Of a DNA stretch of 15,857 nt, positions 1 to 5,622 are shown piece after piece. The DNA comes from an uncultured Oscillospiraceae bacterium. GTDB taxonomy: Bacteria > Bacillota > Clostridia > Oscillospirales > Oscillospiraceae. The stretch covers positions 1 to 15,857 of the forward strand of contig CAKUAM010000045.1 in NCBI GenBank assembly GCA_934636305.1, in the 5' to 3' direction. The notes beneath the pieces are model-generated. The model saw only the letters and a list, made by a program, of their open reading frames with translations. It had not been told where the DNA came from and did no database searches. The translations under genes were made by a program, and so were the position numbers. The first letter of the stretch is position 1. The number at the start of each line of letters is the position of its first letter.

Positions 1-93
1 ATTCCTGCGAAAAAATGTCTTGCTCACCACGAAACTTCCTCGCTGCCGGTCACATCTCCGGTTTTCAGATACACCCTAGAAAATAATCCGCAT

Positions 94-132
94 AGGCCTG
101 TACTCCCTTGGCAGGGGGAGTACGGGCCTTTT
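94..132 (+). terminator. Rho-independent terminator of an upstream transcript
   Basis: Fourteen bases at 94-107 pair with 116-129 (one G-T wobble) around an 8-base loop, and a short T run follows at 129-132. This is the form of an intrinsic terminator for a plus-strand gene lying before the window. It separates that gene from the amidohydrolase pair starting at 318. Bases 1-93 hold no coding region I can support; at most they are the tail of the previous gene or its 3' UTR. Confidence 0.75.
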
Positions 133-210
133 ACTTGGCAGATGAAGGGCGGGATTCCGATGGAACGTGGCAGGGAGCTGCGCCGTGTCTAAAAGAATTT
201 TATAAAATGG

Positions 211-239
211 TTGCTGTGGCCGATAGAATGTGATACTAT
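211..239 (+). promoter_or_regulatory. Sigma-A-type promoter for the amidohydrolase pair
   Basis: TTGCTG at 211-216 and TACTAT at 234-239 are separated by exactly 17 bases, and a TG dinucleotide at 231-232 makes an extended -10 element. Transcription would begin near 246, leaving a leader of about 70 bases before the ATG at 318. The -10 region lies in an inverted repeat, GATAG (222-226) and CTATC (236-240), which could be a regulator site. The promoter was read by eye and the start point is predicted only. Confidence 0.55.
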
Positions 240-264
240 CAGTTTACGGATGGAAAAACGAAGA

Positions 265-285
265 TTTTAATAAAATTTATTAAAA
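265..285. promoter_or_regulatory. Perfect AT-only inverted repeat in the leader
   Basis: Ten-base arms (TTTTAATAAA and its exact complement) flank a single central A. The repeat falls between the predicted transcription start near 246 and the ribosome binding site at about 308-315. It could be an operator or a weak leader hairpin. AT-rich intergenic DNA sometimes yields such repeats by chance, so function is uncertain. Confidence 0.35.
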
Positions 286-317
286 ATTCAGAACTTTTTT
301 CAAGAAAAGGAGAGGCT

Positions 318-1046
318 ATGATATTCAAGGATATCAACTGCGGCTTTACGGCGCAGCGCAGGCCCATGCAGCTGGCCTGTACGCACGATGAGGTTGCCGC
401 GGCGGCGGAACGCAACGGGATCCTCGCGCGGGCAATTTATAATCTTGACTGTACGGCGGACGCGAATGCGCAGACGCTGCAGTATGCAGCGCGTTCCGGC
501 GGCGCGGAGTATCCTGTCCTACGGCTGATGCCGCCCTGCTATCCGGAGGAAACCTTCACGCGTGAGCAGATGGAAACGGTTATCGAGCGGGATCATGCGC
601 TGTTCCGGATCCACCCGAAAAAGTATGCCGCGCCGCTGCATATCTGGATGTACGACTGGATGCTGGACGTGCTGACGGAAAGCAGAACGCCGCTGCTGGT
701 TTCGCTGCAGGAGCTGGACTTGAATGATGCGGCTGAGGTGAAGCGGGGCTATCCGGCGCTTCGGCTGATTATCACAAATACAGATCAATGGCTCAATCGG
801 CAGTATGTGCGCTTCGCGCAGGCTTTTGACGAGGTATATTTTGATATCTGCAACACGATTGAGTATTACGGTATCGAAAATATGACGAAGCTGCTTGGGG
901 CAGAGCATTTTCTGTTCGGGAGCTATATGCCGGAGAAGGAGCCCTATGACAAGCTGTTCCAGCTGCTGTTCAGCGAGATTTCACAGGAGCAGAAGGAACT
1001 GATTGCACATGGAAATTTTGAGCGGCTTGTGGAGGAACGGCGATGA
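318..1046 (+). CDS. Amidohydrolase-2-like TIM-barrel protein lacking metal ligands (probable pseudoenzyme)
   Basis: This is a 242-residue protein preceded by AAGGAGAGG at a suitable distance. By eye it aligns along most of its length with the next gene product. RIHP at 97-100 matches KIHP in the partner, and the C-terminal run FLFGSYMP through HGNFERL (198-237) matches FVFGTDQT through CDNFEAA. The catalytic positions differ. The N-terminal HxH of amidohydrolases is replaced by DINCGF (5-10), the first barrel histidine by LLVSLQEL (126-133), the next histidine (CHMGG in the partner) by ITNTDQW (152-158), and the catalytic aspartate by GSYMP (201-205). It is therefore unlikely to bind metal normally. 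The stop overlaps the next start as ATGA, so translation is coupled. A structural or regulatory partner of the active enzyme is plausible (inference); a divergent hydrolase with another mechanism is the alternative. Confidence 0.8.
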   Translation: MIFKDINCGFTAQRRPMQLACTHDEVAAAAERNGILARAIYNLDCTADANAQTLQYAARSGGAEYPVLRLMPPCYPEETFTREQMETVIERDHALFRIHPKKYAAPLHIWMYDWMLDVLTESRTPLLVSLQELDLNDAAEVKRGYPALRLIITNTDQWLNRQYVRFAQAFDEVYFDICNTIEYYGIENMTKLLGAEHFLFGSYMPEKEPYDKLFQLLFSEISQEQKELIAHGNFERLVEERR

Positions 1047-1879
1047 TGACGTACAAGCAAACGGCAATGACCGGCAGGTTGCCGGCAGGTCTGCGGATTC
1101 TGGACGCGCACGCGCATCTGGGAGAAGGCGAGCAGGGCGCGGCGTATGTCTGCTCGATTCCACTGGACGATAGCCTGCGCATGAGCCGGGAAATTGGCAT
1201 CGGCGCAATTGTTGCAAGCAGCCTGAAGGCACTGTACGGCAATGTGATTGCGGGCAATGAGCGGATGATGGCGTTCACAAAGCGTTATCCGGGCTATGTA
1301 TATGCGTCCATCTTCTATGATCCGCATTATCATGAGGCCTGCATTGCGCAGGTTGAAAAATACCGCACGGACCCGGGCTTCGTGGGAATCAAGATCCACC
1401 CGCGCGATACGCAGTGCAGCGTGGCCTCGAGCGACTATGATAAGCTTTACGCGTATTGCGTGGAGCATGACATTCTGGTCGCCTGCCACACCTGGCAGAC
1501 AGAGCCGGCGAATGATCCGAAGGATTTTGGCCCCGTGCTGCAGCGGTTTCCGGCGCTGAAGCTGCAGCTGTGCCATATGGGCGGCACCTATCGTGGGTGC
1601 ATGGACTCTCTGGAGCTGGCCAACCGGTATCCGCAGGTGCTGCTGGATATCAACGGCTCGCTGTATTCGCAGATCTGGCTGGAAAAGCTGGTGGAGCAGG
1701 CGCCGTTCCGGCAGTTCGTGTTTGGTACGGATCAGACGTTCAACGACCCGAGAATTATGGTGGGGCGCGTTCTGATGAGTGAATTGACGGATGGGCAGAA
1801 GCAGCAGCTGCTGTGCGATAACTTTGAAGCGGCGATCGGACGAACCTTGGTTGGAAACCGGAATACGATTCCTGGCTAA
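1043..1879 (+). CDS. Metal-dependent amidohydrolase (amidohydrolase-2 family)
   Basis: This is a 278-residue cytoplasmic TIM-barrel hydrolase. Visible ligand candidates are H23 and H25 in DAHAHLG, H119 in KIHPRD, H149 in VACHTWQ, H178 in LCHMGG and D230 in FGTDQT, the usual order for this family. Family members hydrolyse C-N, lactone or ester bonds, or decarboxylate, in small molecules such as sugar lactones. The substrate here is not evident. The start at 1043 overlaps the preceding TGA (ATGA), giving tight coupling to the ligand-less paralogue; ATG 1046 is a possible alternative. A bidirectional terminator follows 11 bases after the stop. The pair sits beside the regulator and importer operon but on its own promoter, so a role in the same pathway, for example hydrolysing a lactone or amide intermediate, is an inference. 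Confidence 0.85.
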   Translation: MMTYKQTAMTGRLPAGLRILDAHAHLGEGEQGAAYVCSIPLDDSLRMSREIGIGAIVASSLKALYGNVIAGNERMMAFTKRYPGYVYASIFYDPHYHEACIAQVEKYRTDPGFVGIKIHPRDTQCSVASSDYDKLYAYCVEHDILVACHTWQTEPANDPKDFGPVLQRFPALKLQLCHMGGTYRGCMDSLELANRYPQVLLDINGSLYSQIWLEKLVEQAPFRQFVFGTDQTFNDPRIMVGRVLMSELTDGQKQQLLCDNFEAAIGRTLVGNRNTIPG

Positions 1880-1890
1880 CGGTTAAAATC

Positions 1891-1930
1891 AAAAACCAGC
1901 AGTCCCCTGAAAAGGGGGCTGCTGGTTTTT
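1891..1930. terminator. Bidirectional Rho-independent terminator
   Basis: AAAAACCAGCAG, one base, then CCCC pairs with a perfect complement ending in CTGCTGGTTTTT. The hairpin carries an A run on one side and a T run on the other, so it can terminate transcription in both directions. It lies between two convergent stop codons, at 1879 (plus) and 1933 (minus). Confidence 0.9.
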
Positions 1931-1932
1931 GT

Positions 1933-3783
1933 TTATACATACCAGTTTTTCACTTCCTGCAGGAGAACCTTATACTTTTCTACATTCTGTCTGGTGACGA
2001 GCGGCGCATCAAGCGTGGTAAAGACGGGGTATTCCTTCCCGCGCAGAATGGTGTCCAGCGCGCAGACGCCGAGCTGCGCCTCCTCATAGAGCGGCTGGGC
2101 GATGAAGGCGTCCAGCTCTCCGGATTCAACGGCGGAAATGGTTTCGTCGCTGTAATCCGTGCCGACAATCAGCATGGTCTGGCCAAGCGCTTTTTTTGCC
2201 TCCAGCCATGTGGCGGCGGCGTAGCCGGCTGTTGAAAAGGCACCGAGCAGGTCGGGGTGACTGCGGATATACTGCGTGGTGCGGCGAACGTTCTCCTGCG
2301 TGTGGTGGACGAGAAACAGATCATGCAGGACGGTGATCTGCGGGCAGCGGCTGCGCATGAGGCGGATCACTTCCTTTGTGATACCAGTCTCAAGATAGTT
2401 GTCGCCGGCGCGGGAGACGGCAAAGCAGCCGGTCTGATTCTGCAGCTGCGGGGCGATAAAATCGACGACAGTAGCAGCAATTTTCCCACAGTCAACGGCG
2501 ATGCCGGCCCGCCAGCCCTGGCTTTGACAGGCGGGATCAGCGCCATGCAGGCAGACGAAGGGGATGCCGGATGCTTTCAAGATGTCGAGCGCTTCTGGCT
2601 CCTCGAGCCAGGATATGATGCCGTCGATATCATGCCGCTGGACAAGAGCACGGCACACAGCGGTGTATTCCTCGGCGTCGTCGCCGGAAATGCCGACAAC
2701 CTCGGCCTGATAGCCAAGCTGCTGGACCATGTTTAAAAAGCCTGCGCGCACGACGCGGAGGGAGGGGTGCTCCTTCAGATACAGAATAATTGCGAGCTTC
2801 TTTGCGGCAGGCAGGAATTTTGGCGCGCCCGTGCTGCTGCCGGGGCAGACCTCGCTGCAGGGGACGATGCAGTCGGAGGGCTGCTGCCGGTCGCCGAGTG
2901 TGGAGATCAGCTGGTAAACCTGGTTCTGGAAGAATGTCCGGCTCAGGCTGACGTGCGTAAGATGGTCCGGTGCGCTCTCTGCATCGGAAATGATGGCGGC
3001 AACGGAAATATCCTCCGGTACCTGCAGACCGAAATTTTCAAGATTCGCGATGGCCTGTTCAGCGGCAGCCTGAGAGGTACAGATAATGGCGGAGATGTTG
3101 TTGCTGCGGATGATATCAGGGAAGTGCGCCCAGACATTCGGATCGGTGCTCAGATCCATCACAATCTGGCTGGGATTAAGCGGCAGATGCAGCTCCAGGT
3201 TCAGGCGCTGGAATCCGCTGAAACAGAGCAGGTTTTTCTGCAGCGGCAGATCCTTGTTGAGATAAATCATGCTGCGGTGGCCCAGATCCGACAGATACTT
3301 TGCCAAAAGGTGGGAAGCTCCGGCATAATCCATTCGTATATTATAGAATGGGCGGCGCGCATAATCGGCGTCAAGAATCAGAATATCAGGCACGAACGCG
3401 GAAAGACGGTCAAGAAGCGTCCGCTTGATGACATCGAAGGAGATGAGAAGCGCGCAGCCGGACAGCGCCTGCTCGGGATCGTTCAGCGCCTGCTCCAGCG
3501 GCAGCACGCAGAATCTGCCGCCGCTTTCGCGGACGTAGGCGGCGAGTGCGGCAAGGACTGCGCTGCAAAGTGGGTTCGGCGCCTCGTCCAGCAGAAAGAA
3601 AATACTCTCGCCGCATAGGGTGCGGCTGCGCTGCGGGGATCGATAGCCCATGGACTGCGCAATATGCAGGATATTTGCGCGTGTTTCCTCTGAAATGCCT
3701 TTGCGCCCGCGGATCGCCATAGAGACGGCGGCGGGAGACACGTTGGCCAGCTCTGCAATTTCTTTAATTGTAACCTTTGCCAT
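1933..3783 (-). CDS. LacI-family regulator with two tandem periplasmic-binding-protein-like sensor domains
   Basis: This 616-residue protein is far longer than the roughly 330-350 of typical LacI regulators. Residues 1-55 are a clear LacI helix-turn-helix with hinge region (VTIKEIAELANVSPAAVSMA, then GYRSPQRSR). Residues about 60-318 form a complete LacI-type sensor, ending in the family's usual IVP.SEV..GSSTG stretch. Residues about 327-616 form a second domain of the RbsB type, with AIILYLKEHPSLRVVRAGF, then GTDYSDETISAVESGELDAFIAQPL split across 541-564, then G..ALDTILRGKEYPV and VTRQNVEKY. A strong Shine-Dalgarno (complement of CCTCCT, 3791-3796) lies 7 bases from the ATG. It is divergent from the importer operon and is probably its ligand-responsive repressor, and autoregulated (see the operator at 3820-3831). 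Two sensors could allow two effectors or tetramer-like geometry within a dimer (inference). Confidence 0.92.
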   Translation of the reverse strand: MAKVTIKEIAELANVSPAAVSMAIRGRKGISEETRANILHIAQSMGYRSPQRSRTLCGESIFFLLDEAPNPLCSAVLAALAAYVRESGGRFCVLPLEQALNDPEQALSGCALLISFDVIKRTLLDRLSAFVPDILILDADYARRPFYNIRMDYAGASHLLAKYLSDLGHRSMIYLNKDLPLQKNLLCFSGFQRLNLELHLPLNPSQIVMDLSTDPNVWAHFPDIIRSNNISAIICTSQAAAEQAIANLENFGLQVPEDISVAAIISDAESAPDHLTHVSLSRTFFQNQVYQLISTLGDRQQPSDCIVPCSEVCPGSSTGAPKFLPAAKKLAIILYLKEHPSLRVVRAGFLNMVQQLGYQAEVVGISGDDAEEYTAVCRALVQRHDIDGIISWLEEPEALDILKASGIPFVCLHGADPACQSQGWRAGIAVDCGKIAATVVDFIAPQLQNQTGCFAVSRAGDNYLETGITKEVIRLMRSRCPQITVLHDLFLVHHTQENVRRTTQYIRSHPDLLGAFSTAGYAAATWLEAKKALGQTMLIVGTDYSDETISAVESGELDAFIAQPLYEEAQLGVCALDTILRGKEYPVFTTLDAPLVTRQNVEKYKVLLQEVKNWYV

Positions 3784-3819
3784 CGTGAGTCCTCCTGAAT
3801 TGTGATGGGATACCTCTTA

Positions 3820-3831
3820 ACTGACGTCAGT
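3820..3831. promoter_or_regulatory. Predicted LacI-family operator overlapping the regulator's own -10/+1
   Basis: ACTGACGTCAGT is a perfect 12-base palindrome with the CpG centre common in LacI-family operators. It overlaps the last half of the -10 hexamer (3829-3834) and the predicted start near 3822, an ideal position for autorepression. The half-site extended to TTAACTGA (3817-3824) recurs exactly at 4068-4075 and, as TAACTGA, in inverted orientation at 3843-3849. Binding by the adjacent regulator is inferred. Confidence 0.65.
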
Positions 3832-3857
3832 ATAGCTAAAATTCAGTTATATATCAA
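3829..3857 (-). promoter_or_regulatory. Promoter of the LacI-type regulator gene
   Basis: Read on the minus strand, TTGATA (3852-3857) and TATACT (3829-3834) are separated by exactly 17 bases, close to the sigma-A consensus. Transcription should begin near 3822, leaving a leader of about 39 bases containing AGGAGG. A copy of the half-site TAACTGA lies in the spacer (complement at 3843-3849). Confidence 0.75.
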
Positions 3858-4021
3858 GAAGTTTAAATTCAATTTTAGAAAATAAAACATGAGGAAAAGA
3901 AAAATACCCTCGACAAAATACAACAAAAAGTTCTGAAAATAAAATGTATCATGTAATTTAAAAGAGAAATACACGGGACATACTGCGCGAATATAGGAAA
4001 TGACAAAAAAAACGGGAATAA

Positions 4022-4056
4022 TTGTTCAATCTGTTAGATTGCACAAATTCGCGAAT
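4022..4056. promoter_or_regulatory. Inverted-repeat cluster in the divergent control region
   Basis: The 25-base element at 4022-4046 has arms TTGT.CAATCT and AGATTG.ACAA around GTT, with 10 of 11 arm positions pairing. The perfect palindrome ATTCGCGAAT (4047-4056) follows immediately. A further repeat, TTGAA-A-TTCAA, is at 4093-4103, inside a looser 28-base dyad (4085-4112) bounded by GTAAA and TTTAC. These are candidate operators or activator sites for the rightward operon. The rest of the 445-bp intergenic region (3784-4228) is AT-rich and shows no gene. Confidence 0.45.
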
Positions 4057-4129
4057 CGTGCTATCTTTTAACTGAATCATGAATGTAAAACGTTGAAATT
4101 CAAAATGTTTACGTGAAATTTACTTTGAT

Positions 4130-4158
4130 TTTCCAACGAACTAAAAATTTAGTATAGT
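4130..4158 (+). promoter_or_regulatory. Candidate promoter of the importer/catabolic operon
   Basis: TATAGT at 4153-4158, repeated in overlapping form at 4158-4163, is a good -10. The matching -35 at 17 bases is weak (TTTCCA, 4130-4135). An alternative is TTGATT (4125-4130) with TTTAGT (4148-4153), also 17 bases apart. A weak -35 fits a promoter needing activation or relief of repression. The -10 overlaps a dyad, ACTAAA-AA-TTTAGT (4140-4153). AGTTAAG (4161-4167) near +1 is the complement of CTTAACT, which also starts the regulator operator at 3816. Confidence 0.5.
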
Positions 4159-4228
4159 ATAGTTAAGCACTCAAATAAAGTAAGTAACCGCTGCGGCGGT
4201 GAAATAAATTTATTAGGAGGAACTAAGA

Positions 4229-5464
4229 ATGAAGAAACTGATTGCACTGCTTCTCGCATCGCTCCTGCTCCTTAGTCTGGCTGCCTGTGCGGCGCAGACG
4301 GAGCCGGCACAGTCCACTCCCGCTGACACGGCGACCACCGCAGACACTTCGGATACCGCTTCTTCCACACAAACCACAGCACCCTCCGGCGACATGACCG
4401 AGGAGGATGCGGAGGCAGCCCGGGATGCCGGTACGCTGGCCTCCGATCCGCAGACCGGTTATGAATACAGCGAAAATACCGCGACCTGGTATTACAGCAA
4501 CTATCCCAACTACAAGGATTTCAAGGCTGACGGCGTTGTAAAGGTTGCATTCGTCTGTAAATTCTCCGGCGCATGGTTCACCCCGAAGGCAGACTCCCTC
4601 GGCGAGACGGTCAAGGGCGCAGGCTATGAATATCTGTACATTGACGCAAACTCCGACGAGCAGGCATGGCTCGACGGCATTCAGAACATCATCAACCAGG
4701 ACTTCGACGTTGTCGTTATGACCCCGGTGAACACCGCGCTGCTGCCGGATGCCATTCAGATGCTGCAGGATGCAGGCATTGCATATCTCACAACTGACGA
4801 TCCCGGCCCCGACGCATACGGCTTCTACTCCCCGCACTACGGCCTGGACGACTATTATCTGCACAATGAGCTGGGCAAGCTGGCCGCGCAGGCGATGACT
4901 GACCGCAACTTCATGGACGGCGTCAACGACGACTACAGCAATTTCCTGTTTGTTATTGAGGATTCCCCGGCGGTTGAGGCCATCCACAAGAGAAATGTCG
5001 GCTTCTATGACGGCATCAAGGAAACCTATCCCGATATCCCCGACGACCGCGTGATCTGGCTTGACTGCGGCATGTCGCTGTCTGACGAGGTTATAGAGAA
5101 GTTCTCCTCCACGCTGCAGGCCAACATGGGCACGGTTGATAAGTGGATTGTCTCCGCAGGCGGCGCGGACTCCGTTGTCCCGACGATTACGCTGTTCCAG
5201 GAGCAGGGCGTGGATCTGAACAATGTTATCATGGCGGACTGCTTCTCCACGGCAAACCCGTTTGAAATGATGATGAAGGATCCCGCAGTTGCCAACTGCT
5301 GCTTCGGTGCGGCACTGGCCTCCGCTCCGTCCGGCGTCGGCATGGGCAACATCATCATTGACCTTGTGGAAAACGGTACGCCGATCCCCGGCTTCACCGG
5401 CTATGCCTTCATCGGTACCACGGGTGAAAATGTTGAGGAGGTCTATCATCAGATTTACGGCTGA
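4229..5464 (+). CDS. Sugar-type ABC importer solute-binding lipoprotein (CUT2, arabinose/ribose-binding-like)
   Basis: This is a 411-residue exported lipoprotein. Residues 1-20 are a signal peptide ending in the lipobox LAAC, with C20 to be lipidated and anchored to the outer face of the membrane. Residues 21-55 are a Thr/Ser/Ala-rich linker. An acidic and aromatic stretch follows (56-102), and the type I periplasmic-binding-protein fold runs from about 103 to 411 (VVKVAFVCKFSGAWF, IINQDFDVVVMTPVN, AYLTTDDP, DKWIVSAGGADSVV). The order and character of the motifs look closest to AraF-like binding proteins, but that does not establish arabinose as the ligand. AGGAGG lies 8 bases before the ATG. 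It is the first gene of the operon and its codons favour C endings (gac, tcc, ttc) more than its neighbours, consistent with high expression. A GC-rich hairpin follows the stop and may raise its yield over the membrane components. Confidence 0.93.
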   Translation: MKKLIALLLASLLLLSLAACAAQTEPAQSTPADTATTADTSDTASSTQTTAPSGDMTEEDAEAARDAGTLASDPQTGYEYSENTATWYYSNYPNYKDFKADGVVKVAFVCKFSGAWFTPKADSLGETVKGAGYEYLYIDANSDEQAWLDGIQNIINQDFDVVVMTPVNTALLPDAIQMLQDAGIAYLTTDDPGPDAYGFYSPHYGLDDYYLHNELGKLAAQAMTDRNFMDGVNDDYSNFLFVIEDSPAVEAIHKRNVGFYDGIKETYPDIPDDRVIWLDCGMSLSDEVIEKFSSTLQANMGTVDKWIVSAGGADSVVPTITLFQEQGVDLNNVIMADCFSTANPFEMMMKDPAVANCCFGAALASAPSGVGMGNIIIDLVENGTPIPGFTGYAFIGTTGENVEEVYHQIYG

Positions 5465-5499
5465 TCGGAAAAAAAGAAAAGCAAAAGAGCCACATTCGC

Positions 5500-5527
5500 C
5501 CGGGGGCGGCGCAGCAGCCGCCCCCGG
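5500..5527 (+). promoter_or_regulatory. GC-rich intercistronic hairpin without T tract
   Basis: CCGGGGGCGGC (5500-5510) and its exact complement (5517-5527) form an 11-bp perfect stem with a 6-base loop, 35 bases after the binding-protein stop. No T run follows, so it is not a standard terminator. It is better read as an mRNA-stabilising or processing hairpin that keeps binding-protein message above that of the ATPase and permeases, as is common in such operons (inference). Confidence 0.65.
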
Positions 5528-5555
5528 AGGTATATCTGCCCGGCATGCGGGACAG

Positions 5556-5572
5556 GCGCTGCGCGGCAGCGC
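5556..5572 (+). promoter_or_regulatory. Second intercistronic hairpin
   Basis: GCGCTGC and GCAGCGC (5556-5562 and 5566-5572) pair around a GCG loop. An overlapping alternative pairs CTGCGC with GCGCAG around GGCA (5559-5574). It sits between the first hairpin and the ATPase start at 5623 and may add to differential expression or translational control. Confidence 0.4.
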
Positions 5573-5622
5573 AGCACCCGGTGTGGGCCAGCGTGTGCCG
5601 GACTGAATTGCGAGGTAAAAAA

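Noticed and set aside
1..192. Open frame running from the window edge to a TAA near 190
   Set aside because: It reads straight through a strong terminator hairpin at 94-132 and shows no recognisable protein features. A second frame ending at 79 might be the tail of an upstream gene but is too short to support.
2257..3618. Plus-strand open frames opposite the LacI-type gene
   Set aside because: They are antisense shadows without motifs. The minus-strand reading gives an uninterrupted HTH plus two sensor domains.
4084..4100. Catabolite-repression (cre) site resembling TGTAAAACG
   Set aside because: The spacing is one base too long against the usual TGNAANCGNTNNCA pattern and the right half does not fit.
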